Notes under the pieces: generated by a model
Told to the model about the DNA's origin: nothing
The model's input: only the letters and a program-made list of their open reading frames with translations
Databases searched by the model: none
Origin: Agrypnia vestita
Lineage: Eukaryota; Arthropoda; Insecta; Trichoptera; Phryganeidae
DNA: 64,000 nt
Assembly (NCBI GenBank): GCA_016648135.1
Contig: JADDOH010000477.1
Coordinates: forward strand, 62,001 to 126,000
Direction of reading: 5' to 3'
Program-made: the position numbers and the translations under genes
In this document: piece by piece, positions 32,110-45,081 of the stretch
Numbering within the stretch: position 1 is the first letter of the stretch
Layout of the letters: every line of letters starts with the position of its first letter

Positions 32110-34895
32110 GACATAGTATTGGAAGGCATTATAATATATCAAAATACTTCAACGACATACCTTGCTTTCGACACTGTGTTGTAAGTCAATACTTAACCAC
32201 AACACTCACATGGACGTCATACCTGATAATAAGCCCTGCAATAGGAATCCGATGGACTTGACAGGTTGTATGCACACAGAAAAATAGCTCAGAAATCTGT
32301 TTATAGTAAATCTAACTGGAGCACCCATCATACCTGGATACGAATGCAAAACAATCGTTGAAACAGGAACAAAACAGGATAAAGGAATCTTCCTATATAT
32401 TCTAAATTCGTGAATTCCTTCAATTGTAATTTAAGATATAGTATACAGAAGCAAATTCATTATCAAAATTTCGATTAGATCAATGATTAAAGATGATCGC
32501 TCACAATCAAATTACAAAAGAGAAATAGACCCTTAATTTCCTTCAGAAAATCCTCAACTTTCTCGATAAATAAATAAATGTGCTTTTCATGGTGTTTTTT
32601 ACCAGTCGAATTCGAGGTAAGTAATGATCCTTTTGTCTTTTGTACATTTTCAGATATCGGCATGGGATAGTGCGAAATTCAAGACATTTATAAAGTACAT
32701 GTTAACAGAATTCCTTTGAAATGTTCATCTCATCTTTATCAAAGGGTGAATATTTTTATTGCTTGTTTTATATTACATAACACAGAAAATATCGTTACTT
32801 TGTCGACTTTATTTAAATTCTAGATCATGGGCTAAAGGGATTATGTATAAAGTTGTCGATTTTTATTCCCTTTTCACTTAATCGCACGTCCATTAAAGAC
32901 CGGCTTTGTGCTTGGTTTTTTCTTTTTGTAGGCAAATTTCACTTTATATCGCTTATACTTCTATTGCTTATATTGCTTCTACTCATTTGGTTAGTATTTG
33001 AATAATAAATTTATATTATTTTATAAAAGGAATTGTCAGATAATAAATAAATTTAAAGCAGAAATTTCTCAGTGCAATATTGTTTTTTGGTCAGAATAAA
33101 TAATATACACTCATAAATTTGCATCATGTAAATATATGTGTTTGATTGAGGTGGTCATCACCACTGTATTAAAATATATTAAAGATTTTAAAGATTTTAA
33201 AAGATACTTTATTTAAGCAGATTTTTGATCATGGTTTCTCATTTTAATCTGAGAAATCATATGGCAGGTATTCCAAAGTAATGTTTGACGCAAGATTCAT
33301 GATCCAAAACGTGATAATCTAACCGGAGAATGAAGGAGGTTAGTGATTTTGGAACTTTATGTAAAAGCTAGGATAGGACACAAACACAGGGCAGGACAAC
33401 AAAAAAATTCTGAAGTTGCGTGATCAAAATTAAATAATTAAGAAAAATTAAGAAATGTATGGCCCTTTAATAAACGGGTTTCCATGAAGGGGCCTAATGG
33501 AATGTTTTTTTTCAAATCACTACACTTACAAAAGTGAAACAATTTTTAGGTTATTTTTTTATAAAGATACATTTCATTATATTTTTTTAAAATATCATTA
33601 TATAAAGTAGTAATGTTTTTAAGTTTTTAAAAACAATAATAAAGTTTTAAGGCATGTTTAATAAAAATGGCCCTTTCATGGAACTCCTCCCCCACATTTT
33701 ATCAGTTAAGTTAGTTTAACTTTGTGACAATTAATTTAAAATACTGATTTTTAATTCAAAACCCCGAAAAATACTAATCCAGAAAATACCAGCCAAAAAA
33801 ATGTTGCAAGCAAAAGGAAATATGTTTTTGAGCATGGGTGGTCAAACAGATAAAAATCTTTTTAATCCCAATTATTTTCAATGGAAATAAAATTCTCGTC
33901 GGTACTAAAATACTTTCAATTGTTGAATATTTTTCTCTTTTGACATTTTACCTTCAGTGTGAAAATAATAATTCGTTTGCAAAAAACATTTTCCATCCGA
34001 AGCGAAATTTTTGAAATTCACGTAACCCTTCGAATGCCGCGCGTTATTTTGGTGAAAATCCGCGAAATGAGAGTGGCACGCAAGACACGGTAATGCTCGA
34101 TTTCGATACACATAAAAATATTTTCATCTATCTAAAACGAATAAAGGTATCGAAATGGAATATTATTTTTCAATTTATGACATTCGATATTGATAGCACA
34201 GCTTTAATAAATGTGTTTCGTCTCCCTCACTCACACATTTCAGACGCATCTTTTTCTCACTTTTTCAATTACCTTTATTATCTCGCGTTTTCTTTCGCAC
34301 TCTTCTGCGTTATGATGAATTTTTCTTTTGTTTTTTCGCGTATTTCGTCTAAAAATGAATTTTCCAATGTTCGCTTATCTTATCCTGCAATTTAAACGTT
34401 CGAGAGCGGAAATTCATTTCGACTCTTAATATAATAAAAGACGATAATGAAATAAAAAACAAATAAGCCATGATAAAATACTTTTGGTATATATATAAAT
34501 TAGAACCTTTCTTATTGTCTGAACATTGCACTTATCAAAAGAAATCATATTGTTTAAACATGCAAACCAATCTACACCATTTGATAAATCAGTGCAGCCA
34601 TCTTATACAGTCCGTACCTCAATTAACTCACTCTTATTCAATATGTATAAACAGGTCTCACCAAATTTGAAATCCAAATAACGAAACACTTTCTTGCGTA
34701 GTGTCTTAAAATCAAATGCGCAGTGTCTTATAAACTAACTAGATAAAGGATTACGAATTAACTTTTATTCATATCGATTTCTTAACCCTCGTACGGGGCG
34801 TGGAGTTTTGAGTTATTAGAAAAAATAAAGAACCAAAAAGGATAGTTATAATGTAGAAAGTAACGTATTATATATGTATTTTTTTATATTTCTCT
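32110..34895. other. Unassigned stretch
   Basis: No named element. The frame 34093-34395 (+) and its antiparallel neighbours contain no recognisable domain. 33980-34090 is slightly GC-richer with no splice-bounded open frame that I can defend. Confidence 0.4.
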
Positions 34896-34900
34896 TAGAA

Positions 34901-35242
34901 CAGCGGTTTCCAAAGTATGCACCACGGTGTCCTTTGTTTCTGCGACTGGACTAGTAGAATATCTTACATCTTATGAAAACGAGAAAATTTTCATCTTTAG
35001 AAAAAAAAATGGGTATGGAAAAGAAAAATTAATAAAAAATGTGAAAAATATTGTTTTTCCATATTCCATTAATTTATGATCACCGATGAAGATAATTTTC
35101 TTGAAGATCATTAATAGCATTTATTGTCCTACGTTAAAAATATTTTCAAGGAAATAATATCAATAATATTTTGCACAGAGTAAGGAGACAATTAGGACAC
35201 CCGTAAAAGAGAACTTAAATCCAAAAAGTTTAAGAGTCGCTG
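34901..35242. mobile_element. Short hAT-type MITE
   Basis: The left end CAGCGGTTTCCAAAGTATGC, then ACCACGGTGTCC, matches the common hAT terminus CAGYGGTTCCCAAAGTGTGC. The right end, CCAAAAAGTTTAAGAGTCGC then TG, is the reverse-complement counterpart with several changes. Length is 342 bp, interior AT-rich and non-coding. The flanking 8-mers no longer match, so the insertion is old. Confidence 0.55.
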
Positions 35243-35244
35243 AT

Positions 35245-36095
35245 CAGGGCTAGTATCAAAAGTGTTACGAATTTAAAATGTTAAAAAAATTGGACTGGGT
35301 ATATTCAGTTCTATAGCACGAGGAAAAGAAATAGGAACGTTTCTACTTTTTCCTCTAGGACACACTCCCATCTCTAACATGATTTAAGTCCAGTCAAATA
35401 CGATAAATTTCTTAACTTTGAATTAGTTTTTAGAAGTAGTAAGAATCTTGATGCAAAGTTTTATGCTGATATCTTCAAATTCATTCATTTTTTCCAGATC
35501 CCATATCTTTTTGGGTCGAGGCTGAAGCTTTTGGCCCAATGATGTTACACATTCATTCTAACCATTATTGATTGCAAGTTTTCCGATCGCCTTGTTCCAT
35601 TTTTTCAAATGTCAAGATATTTTCCTAAGATTTGCTATGAATGTCAACATCAAGAGGAATTATGGAAAACATGTCCTGACTAGAATATATGATGCTTCTC
35701 AAAATTGAATAGTAGAGGTCTAGTAAATAAGTTATATATTTATATTTATTGTTTAGTTCTAGGCCTGTTCTAGAGAAACCGCCTGTCATTTTAATGTATT
35801 TTCTATATTTTATGGTAATGTAGGTACTGTAAAGAGTATTACAGAAAAACTATAAAACATAAGTAATAAAAACCTTCTATAAGAAAACAGTAAAAAATTA
35901 TAAATATTAACAATATAACAAATATATAAGAAATAAACCAAATTAAACAACAGATACACATAAATTAGAAACAATATCGTAGTGACAAGTAAAATAATCG
36001 GTAAATAAACATATAGAGTAAACAAAATAAATATTATAAAAATGTATGAAATATTAAACGCATTTCACAATCAAACCATTTGGTTTGTAGATATA
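35245..36095. other. Unassigned AT-rich stretch
   Basis: The minus frame 36025-35810 is Leu/Tyr/Phe-rich and reflects AT content. No supported feature. Confidence 0.45.
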
Positions 36096-36101
36096 TTATG
36101 T

Positions 36102-36300
36102 GTCACGTATATAAAAGGCGCCCAAAATCAATTTGTGTTCAGCTTAAACTACTATTGAAAACCACTGAATTTTTTGAAATTATTTCTAGCAGACGATTAC
36201 CATTACCGAGACCAAAACCTTTGTCACGTATATAAAAGGCGCATAAAATCAATTTGTGTTCAGCTGAAACTACTATTGAAAACGGCTGAATTTTTTATAA
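36102..36300 (+). promoter_or_regulatory. Tandemly duplicated TATA plus initiator module
   Basis: GTCACGTATATAAAAGGCGC occurs at 36102 and 36223 (121-bp duplication). In both copies TATAAAAG (36110 and 36231) lies exactly 31 bp before the A of TTCAGC (36141 and 36262), the spacing of arthropod TATA-initiator core promoters (TCAKT-like). The segment after the initiator is also duplicated through ACTACTATTGAAAA. No convincing coding exon follows, so this could be a gene promoter, a small-RNA promoter or a mobile-element promoter. Confidence 0.45.
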
Positions 36301-36309
36301 TTATTCCGT

Positions 36310-37410
36310 TAAATGAATTTATTTTTAAATACAGTTTTGATTTTAATGCACAAAAATGAAACATTTAGAACTAAAAAAGAAATGTATTTATATTTTTACA
36401 TGTGTAATATATTTCTTAAATATGTAAATTGTCATTTATTAGTCGTTCAGATTCAACGTCTCTCCAATAACTAATTTTAATTCTATATGCCGAAATTTTA
36501 AAGAGAACTTACTATTTAGGATGCTTTAGCTATAAATATAATATAATATATATATATATATATATTAGAAGCATAAGGTACAAAAATAGTTATAAGCTCT
36601 GTTAGGCATAATTTTTATAATATTTTAAATATAAAATGTTTTTCACGGCGTCACAAATTGAAACTTTTTTCTTGTCAAAAGAAGTGAAAATTATATTTTT
36701 AGATTTTTATTAAAGATCTAATAGTAATTTGATTTGTTTTTTTCTTTGTTTTGCTTCCATAAATTTTTCCAATGCAAAATATTACAGTGTTAATTATTTA
36801 TTCTATTACATATAATTGGTTACAAGATGCATCAGTTATATAGAATTTTAGACAGCGTCAGAATTTTGTATATCTAAATTGTGTCGTATTGGCATATAAC
36901 GTCATATATTTCTAGAATACCATAAGGTCCAGAATACCTAGAATACCTAGAATCCAGATAAACGCTGGACCTCTATTCATGTAGACTAATATATAGTAGA
37001 ATCGCCACCGTATAAGGATGCACATAAAAAACATTGATAATATGGTGTATAATGCGCATTACGTAAATATATTTGTTGCCACCGTCCTGCGATGGGCTGA
37101 AACATGAGACTGCATGACCTCAGTATGGATTTGACAGTCAAAGCGACAGTTAGTTGAATTTTTTGTAAAAAAAATCCTATCGATTAGTATCGTAAACTCT
37201 ACTCAAACAGATTTTAGTGCTTACCAACAAGATAATATACAATATATTAATTCATTTAATTATTTTTGTAACCAGTAATACAACAAAGAAAATAAGTATT
37301 ATTTATTATTTAAATGAAATATTAAATATCATTGACAATTATACAACCACTCAACATTATCTTCTTAATTCTCAAAAGTAATCGATCGCCAGAAAAGAAA
37401 AACGATGTAC
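36310..37410. other. Unassigned AT-rich stretch
   Basis: 36538-36565 is an AT microsatellite. AGAATACC/CTAGAATACC phrases repeat near 36915-36955. No gene is seen. Confidence 0.45.
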
Positions 37411-37416
37411 AAGAGA

Positions 37417-37605
37417 TTTTTTTTTAATAGAAATGCGGACACGGAATACATGTCGCATTAATATTCTTATTATTTTTAAACTAAACTAGGCGCTTGTGCT
37501 ATGCAAATACGACTAACTTACTGGTTTCCTGGAATGGGGCTCGGGCCACCAACGACAAGATCACCAGGCAAGCATCATGACTACTACACCAACACGCTAC
37601 TCGAA
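37417..37605 (-). mobile_element. tRNA-derived SINE, copy 3
   Basis: Reverse strand: TGGTGTAGTAGTCATGATGC (A-box region), GGTGGCCCGAGCC (mutated B box), CCAGTAAGTTAGTCGTATTT, GCATAGCACAAGCGCCTAGT, AAGAATATTAATGCGACATG, and an A tail (T run at 37417-37425). The same family as copies 1, 2 and 4. Confidence 0.8.
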
Positions 37606-37609
37606 CCAA

Positions 37610-38480
37610 TGAAAAAACCTTTAATAACTTTAATACTTAATAATAAGTTCATTCCAGGGAAAACAGGTTGTGCAAGACCTGGTCCGTCATATTATAAGTA
37701 GATATATAAGTTACATAAAAAATTCTACATATAAAACAGAGGAAGAGAATGATATATAGAAAAAGAGAAAATAAAAAATGACTAATACCTAATAATAAAA
37801 ACTAATACGTATAAAAATGCGGCACTGAGGGTTTAAACAATTTGAAAGACCTTAAATAATAACAGCTATTACCAAATTGAAAAATAACTAATAAGCATTA
37901 AAATGCGACACTAAAAAATTAAACATTTTGAAACATCTTAAATAATAGCTTTAAAAAATATATAAAGTAATGTACGAGTATTTATAATGCTTAATGTTAA
38001 TGTTCACATACATATCTGTTATTATTCTGGGTAAACTCATTAGTCTACCAGATATCGTGATCATTTTTATAAGCTTAGTACCAAATGAATATAAAATCTA
38101 GGTTTGCGAAAAACAGTTTAAGATTTGCAATAGTTCTGTAAGTTTCACTGTGTTTTGTTGGGTAACATTTAAACTTCACTTAACACTAAGACGGAGTTAA
38201 ACTCGGATTCTGCACTTAAGCCGAACACGTCCCGCGACCGCAAGTTCATGTGACCGGTTAACTACACGCGGGGCAGATTAGCAAGTTAAATCCCCCGCTC
38301 ACCACGCATGTTAAAACGGGTCTTACCCACGACTGAGAACAGAGATGTACCACAACGGTTATGTGCGAATGCTAAGCATTTGCATGCCATCATCACAAAA
38401 TTTATTTAATTTGTATTAGACTGTCCCGAAGTAAATTCGTCGATAATATATCATGTTCCTGCTAGGTCTACCAGGAAAAA
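37610..38480. other. Unassigned; GC-rich patch at 38195-38345
   Basis: The patch contains CGTCCCGCGACCGCAAG, ACCGGTTAACTACACGCGGG and CCCCCGCTCACCACGC, rich in CpG compared with the surroundings. All frames contain stops, so it is not an evident exon. It could be a promoter, a transposon end or an ncRNA. Confidence 0.3.
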
Positions 38481-38486
38481 CATATC

Positions 38487-38575
38487 TAACAGAATGTTAG
38501 TAAACTTAGTAAAAACCACTACCAGAGTAGTGGAGTAGAGTAGTGGTTTTTACTAAGTTTACTAACATTCTGTTA
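38487..38575. repeat. Perfect 36-bp hairpin
   Basis: The left arm 38487-38522 (TAACAGAATGTTAGTAAACT...CCACTAC) and the right arm 38540-38575 are exact reverse complements with a 17-nt loop. There is not a single mismatch, so the structure is recent or maintained. No terminal repeat of a known element was recognised in it. Confidence 0.95.
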
Positions 38576-38952
38576 TTATGTCTAACCACAAAGTTAATGA
38601 TTTAAATATTAATAATAAAAACATATCTTTTCATTGCCAGCCTGAAAATACAAACCTATATATTTAATTCATGGAATAATATATTACACAGGCGTGGTAA
38701 CGAATATGCTTATCTCTAAGATTATAAAAAACGATATAACTTATCAGATCATTAATTGTTAACTTTTAAACAGGCTATGATGCCCAAATACTGTAGTGAA
38801 ATACATCACAAAAATACTCAGGTGTGAGACAATCACATAGATGTATTGTGATGTTACTTAATATGATAAACCAATGCAATGCCCACTGGACTACGGGGAC
38901 CGACGGTAAAAAATAGGACAATGGAAAAACAATCTTTAGTACTCCAAGACAG

Positions 38953-39284
38953 AAGGGAGGTCATCTATGTTACCCGCCGGGTCCTAAAGAGTAAGTATGC
39001 AAAATTTGGATCAGATTGGTTAAAAGTTATAGATCTGTATAGAAAATATATCTTGGCGAGGGGTGTGGTAAGGGGGGTGGGGGAGATGTCGCCTATGTTA
39101 CCCAAAAGGTCCTAAAGAATAAGTATGAAAAATATGGGTCTGATCGGTCAAACGGTACAGATTTGCATGAAATATATTGGGGAGAAAGGAGGGGTAAAGG
39201 AGAAGGGAGGAAGTGTATTTTATTTTATCTGTCGGCTCCCAAAGAATACGTCTTAAAAATTTGAATCACATCGATCAAACGGTA
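38953..39284 (-). mobile_element. Internal fragment of the 8-kb Helitron family
   Basis: Units CTATGTTACCCGCCGGGTCC, AAAGAATAAGTATGAAAAAT, and GGTCTGATCGGTCAAACGGT repeat about every 110-130 bp as in the two full copies. Neither the CTAG nor the TC terminus is present. The open + frame at 38879-39115 is a by-product of this repeat. Confidence 0.7.
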
Positions 39285-39289
39285 CTACT

Positions 39290-41612
39290 AGCAGCGAATC
39301 GGTGCGATAGTGATGGCGTAAATAAAATATTCCACAGAAAAATTGGATATTCTTGAGTGACAATTAGTACGAATTAATTAAGTTTGTGTCCAGTGACTTT
39401 ATGTAATCAGGAAAAGTTTAAATTATTTATTTACAGAAAACCCATCACACACTCAAAAAATACGGAATTCCCGAAGAATAGAGACCATTTTTTGCATGAT
39501 TTTACATATTTGCTTGCATACGATGCCAAAACCACACGTTAAAGGCACTCAACTTCATACAAATCTATGGACAACACGAAAGCTTATTTAACGCGACTTT
39601 TATGTTCATTGAGATGGAGCGATTTTGGTTTGCTTTGAAATACCAGACTAATTGACAAAACTAAGCGTAATTTTGGTTTGCTTCGACATAGCAAGATAAT
39701 TTTGGTTTGCTTTGACGCAACAGACTATAACATCTTATTATTATTCATTATCTTTATCCCAATCAGTTTGTGGGTCTAACGCTTGGACCAATCTTCCATC
39801 ACTATTTGACATGCGCTTTTGCAATTAATTGAGGCTACTGGTAGTTTAATTGCAACGTATATATTTGTAAATAATAATTACATTTTTATACATTATTTAG
39901 AATCGATTCAATAAAAATGTCAAATTCCACATAAACGGCCATTCTTCAATTGTCCCAATCTTTTTTTGGTAACAAAACAACATTATCTACAACAAGGAAA
40001 TCCTTTGAAACTTTTCGTATTGTTCCAGTTGAAGGTATCTTTTTTTTTGTTACAACGCCAAAAGTTTTTCGTCTCAGTTACTAACTAATCTTATCTTTCT
40101 TTCGACTAAAATTCACTGAACACCTAAGACCATTTATTTTTTTGTGAGCTTAAATATTTTTCTCTTTAAGTGTATCGTTATTCATGCATTTATGCAGAGT
40201 AAAATTATTTAAAAAATTAGGTTTGTTATTTTTATGTTTTACTTACTCATTTTTTACCTTGTATTACCTGTAATCTGCCAAAATCCTCCAAACTCATATA
40301 TCATTATGTCCAAATCTTCTTACCTACTTCAGTGAACATGTTCTGAAAATATTTCAGGTTTGATACTATTACGTGGTCGCTGGCAGGAGCCAGGTAGGAA
40401 CTCTATTATACTTTGGATGAAATGTCAATAGTTTAAGAAATATTTGCAGAAATTTTAACCACATTTTTATTATTTTATTTATTTAAGATATAAATTCTGA
40501 CATTTTACAGAAATCAGATATAGAATACAGGTCAGAAATATTGAAAAAAAATACAATATTTGATATTGCTAATCTCCATAACTGTTGACATTTTAAAGTA
40601 TTTTTTTTATTTCACCATTTTTTATTTCCATTTTTATTACATATTAAACCACTTTTTTATTTCAAAATTGGATGAAAAAGACTCCCAAAGTTTTTGCTAT
40701 GAGCTACATCTTGTTTATTCGTATAAAGATGGTCAAGTTAGTTTACTGATCAATTTATTTCAATTTTATTTATTACTCGCTTTATCACTGGACTTCTTTA
40801 GATCTTTTTATATACAGCAATTTCAGTAGATGAAGTAATAAACTTATTTTTGATTTCACTTAACTTATTTGCTGGGATTCGCCAAGACGATATTACTTTA
40901 CTCTGAATTTATATTACACCACAAAAAAGCTTTTAAATTAAACCATCTTCATTTAAATAATATAAGACTTTTTTTCCAACCTGTATAATACTTGTATTTA
41001 TTTAAGGAGAGCGTCATTAAATATTTTCTTCAGTACCATTATATTCAGGTAAGTAATGTATGTCTAATTAAACAATTTTTTTATTTGTAATATTGCTTAG
41101 ATGCCTGAAAGTTAAAAAAAAATATTGATTCTGAGGAGAAATTGATCATTGAAGTTTTCGATAAGTTACTTTAAGTACTCTCAGAAAAATGGAACATCTC
41201 AGCTTCTAATTCTGCCATTTCATCTGTACGCTCAGCTATGTGTCTGTAATGTTTGGTTCTTGCTCTTGTATTTATGTGAAACGAAGAAACTCTTGTGTCA
41301 GTTCTGAACAAGTTGAAGGCCTTCGAGATATTGTTTATTAATACTTTAGAAAGAAGCAACTATCGTAGTCAATTTCCATAGGAAATAAAGCAGTTCAAGA
41401 TAACCTTCACGACGAACGGGAAATTTTGAGAGTATGTATCTATGTCACGATCTAAAGTTATCAAGTGTTTAATTCGCGATCTAAATGAACAAAGTAATTT
41501 AGTAAAATTATGTTATTTCACATTTTTTTTTCTTTTCAATATTTATATATGCAGTGGAGATGGTCCGCAATATTGATAAATTTAAGCTCTTTACTATCAA
41601 GCGTGCTTTACT
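39290..41612. other. Mostly unassigned; small TTTTGGTTTGCTT repeat
   Basis: TTTTGGTTTGCTTYGA occurs at 39623, 39671 and 39700, a minor imperfect repeat. The rest, including hydrophobic short frames at 40560-40829, shows no supported feature. Confidence 0.45.
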
Positions 41613-41616
41613 GAGA

Positions 41617-42151
41617 CTAGCTGTGCCCCCAGTTTCGCTTATGTGGAATTGAGTTTGAAAAAAGCAGTGAAAAATCTTTATAATTTAAACGTCCAAACAA
41701 TGTTGTATAAAAGGAAATTTTTATCAACATAAAATTTTCCTGACGATAAGAAAATTTATTTTGATAAGAATTTAACATTACCTACTATTAATTTTTATCA
41801 ATTTGTGAAATAATCTTAACATTTAGATGTATGTTATTGCAATTTTTTTACAGGTTTTTTGAGTTTTTCAACTTCTCTATAGAAAGCATTAATTTATCTC
41901 TTACTGTTAAGGCAGCGTTCGTAAGAAACGCATTCGCTTGACCGTTTTTTTGTCGACTTGAGTTGTATAATAGGTCACCATGAAAAGCTCTTTTATTTTA
42001 ACTGAATAATATATAACCTATAGTCACCCTGAAAGTCGATTCTAAATATTGGTGAAAGAGTTCTTGAAATCAAATAAGTAGTTTCGGAGATTACCTCCTA
42101 AATCCAAACTTACAAATTCATAAACATTACTTCTTTATATATTAGTATAGA
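41617..42151 (-). mobile_element. Non-autonomous Helitron (TCTATACTAATATATAAAG type)
   Basis: Minus strand starts TCTATACTAATATATAAAGA after an A and ends GGGGGCACAGCTAG followed by T. The phrase GTAATCTCCGAAACTACTT near the 5' end is typical of this insect Helitron group. The 3' hairpin has decayed. Length is 535 bp, with no coding potential. Confidence 0.8.
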
Positions 42152-42154
42152 TAT

Positions 42155-42970
42155 AGATGCTTACGCCTTAGAAATGTATTATTGGTTCAAAATATTGATG
42201 GCCCGCTAAATTGATAAAAAAATTCCCTTGTTTCCTTTACGATTTATTTTTTACACACAAAAAACATATTTTAAGAGAGATTTTCTTAACCCTTTTAACC
42301 AGACGTGTGCAGTGAGAACATTGAACCATGAGTTTTACACAAGCGTATATTTTGAAAAAAAAAAATTGAAAAAATATTTATCTGACAGAATATTGCGTTA
42401 GTTTATAAAATTATAAATATTATAATACTTGTGAAAGGAATATTACGGGGTAAATGATTTTTTTTATAAATATATGGTTACGTTAAAGTCATACTCCAAC
42501 GTTCCCACTGCACGCACCTGCTTTTACATAGATGACAACTTTTAACTTTTTCAGTTAATTTTAAAAATTAATAATTAAACTTAATGTTAATATTTTAACT
42601 TTTTTTACCAGATATACATTTTTAGTCATATTCAAAGAGCTGTTGGGATGCCCCCAAGTTGGTAATTTTCAAAGGGATAAATATTATCTGAACAAAATTG
42701 GAAGCGCCTTCTCAGACTTGTTCAACCCTTCTCAATAAATACTTTCGACACAACCTTCCTCAAGTTCATTCATTTAAAATAACTGTGTATATATAATAAA
42801 CCTTGAGTTTTTACGTATAATGTAAAGAATATCATATAGCTTGAGTAATTTTATATTTACTTGACGAAATAAACCGACATAATAATTTTTTGGTTTTAAG
42901 TTACATGAACTCGTAAGTAATATATTTAGATTTATTATGGATGTCTCATAGAGATGAAGCCTTTTTTCAA
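42155..42970. other. Unassigned AT-rich stretch
   Basis: Nothing that I can support. Confidence 0.5.
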
Positions 42971-42984
42971 TATGGATGGAGCGG

Positions 42985-43135
42985 ATCTAACATGGTGGAC
43001 ATCGTGTAAAATGATCACTTAAGCCAGCCGTGCGTTAGGTTGTAAGTCCTATGAACACCCATAAACCACATTCCTATATAAAAAAAGAAAATGGCTTTGT
43101 CTCTACGAGACATCTATAATACATGTTGATTAATG
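42985..43135 (+). repeat. Unidentified dispersed repeat, copy
   Basis: TCGTGTAAAATGATCACTTA, AGCCAGCCGTGCGTTAGGTT, GTAAGTCCTATGAACACCCA, then CTTTGTCTCTACGAGACATC. The same order of blocks is at 44835-45235 and 60067-60262. No frame is open across copies and no RNA polymerase III boxes were noticed. Confidence 0.65.
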
Positions 43136-43139
43136 ATGT

Positions 43140-44825
43140 CTGGCTGTAATGACCATCATAAGATTCGACTACAGTGATCTCTTCATAAGTAATGTGCCAG
43201 AAAATTATATAATATATAATATTATATATATATATATAATAAAATTTTACTATTTAATAAGTTACACACTCTTTATGATCCTGCACAAAAAATCAATGTA
43301 TACGATTTGATGTTCACTTCCATAATTGCGCACATCGTAAACAAATTGTGAAAATGCTCCATGTTTAGACGGATTGTGAGAAAAATTCGCTAGATTTCGT
43401 TGAAATATGAAAATAGGGCGTGTTTTGACGAAGCGAAGTGTGGTGATTAAAAAATAAGAGCATGGGAGAGAAACAGCGAGATAATAATATACCTAGTCAG
43501 AAAAAAACAAAACCTGTCAACGGTGCTCATTTAGGTAGGATAGAATTTTATGTAAATAAAAATTATTCTGTGTGTAAAATAGATTTTTAATTACATTGCT
43601 ATTTTGAAGTGCGTTTCACCGATCGGGATTCTCTATAAAAATCTGGTTTAACCTGGCCCCGGTTTTCAACGTTTCTATATTTCTTGCTGAGTTATTCATT
43701 TTGCGATTGATTTTTACAAATTATCTCTTCTGCACGGCCAATCAACTTAAATATTCAAATTCCGAGGTAACAGAGCTATTACAGGTAGATTTTTGTCTAA
43801 GTTGTGAATTGTATTATTGCCAACATCATTTTCCTGACATCAAGTTATAGAGAACGACTTCAAATTTTACATTTTTTTTTCAATTTTACATATTTTCTGT
43901 AAAACCTTGGAATAAAATTAAAGTAACTTATAAGAATTTTATAAATTCATTCACTTAAATATAATATGAATCAAATGATAACGAATTTTCTCTGTTTCTC
44001 TTTTAGGATCATTAATTGTGAGATACAAAAGCAAAGGAACCAATGTCTTATGAAAAATTTAATGCAATCATCGAGGAAAACTAATTTTTAATGTACTGAA
44101 TTCGAGATTTTATAGTAAACGTAGCCTATAAATTTATAGGAAACATAATTTTGGAAGAAATATTTACATAAATTGTTGAATACAGTATATTTTAAATAAG
44201 TATTCCTATGTGACTGCATTCAAAACATTTTTAGAATTTTTAGGATATTGCTGCTTTTGCTTTTATATCGCACAATTTAAATTGAATTCTCTTAATAGAT
44301 CACGCAATAAATCATTGAGAAAATCCAATATTTAATCTTCAGTTTCCTTTAATTTACATAAAATCTAGCCATTACATCAATAAAATATAACTCTCGTGAA
44401 ATAACTTAATATGCTTACAAAACTGGATAGAAGGATTCTGATGAACTTAATATTCTTATACAAAATTATTTATTCCCTAATTGCCGGCTGTGCTCTTCTT
44501 GTCGAAACGTTTTAGGGTCTCCGCGTTAACGCGTTTAAGAAATATATTCTACAATGAAAATTCAAGCTGCCATATTCACACACCATTGCCCAGGCTACAT
44601 AGACTTGGCAAAGACTACAGTGTAGTTACTGGCATATTTTACGAAAGCATGAAAACATTTAAGAGAAACCTTTTGTGGATTCTTAGACGTTGATAATTTT
44701 ATGGTACGAAATCAGTTTTATTTTTCAATTTAGAAGTATTTATATTATTTTTAAAGTACACCAAAGTTAACTACTACACAATTTGCGTTAATTTATCATT
44801 ACAAGATGTAATTATATGAAACAAG
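43140..44825. other. Unassigned; AT palindrome
   Basis: 43205-43250 is a TATAATATTATA-type palindromic run. The + frame 44481-44693 ends HRLGKDYSVVTGIFYESMKT, FKRNLLWILRR, faintly like a LINE C-terminus, but too weak to call. Confidence 0.35.
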
Positions 44826-44929
44826 TTGGGTAAAAATGTGAACGTTACATTATATAAACACTTTAGCAAGCCGTTCGATAGGTTATAAGCCCTGTGAACA
44901 GACAAAGACTTCCATACCTACTTTCTCAT

Positions 44930-44939
44930 AATATATATA

Positions 44940-44979
<40 letters not shown>

Positions 44980-45014
44980 ATATATATATATATATATATA
45001 TATGTGTATATATA
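44930..45014. repeat. (TA)n microsatellite
   Basis: About 80 bp of alternating T and A with few interruptions, directly beside a Penelope-like end, as at 795-841. Confidence 0.95.
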
Positions 45015-45081
45015 CGGAAAAAAGTAGTTTCTGGAATATCTCGCGTCTCCTGTAAATGGTCTCCCTGAGAAGACCTATGCC

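Noticed and set aside
36174..36359. Short protein after the duplicated promoter (KLFLADDYHYRDQN...)
   Set aside because: There is no ATG at the start (TTG), and the frame runs through the second promoter copy, so it is unlikely to be translated.
37085..37125. CCTGCGATGGGCTGAAACATGAG as a hammerhead
   Set aside because: Stem II is too short, the core does not fit, and helix III cannot form.
38879..39115. Open frame MPTGLRGPTVKNRTMEKQ...
   Set aside because: It lies mostly within the Helitron internal repeat, which is non-coding in the full copies.
44481..44693. Possible LINE C-terminus (HRLGKDYSVVTGIFYESMKT)
   Set aside because: Resemblance is faint and no neighbouring LINE blocks are present.
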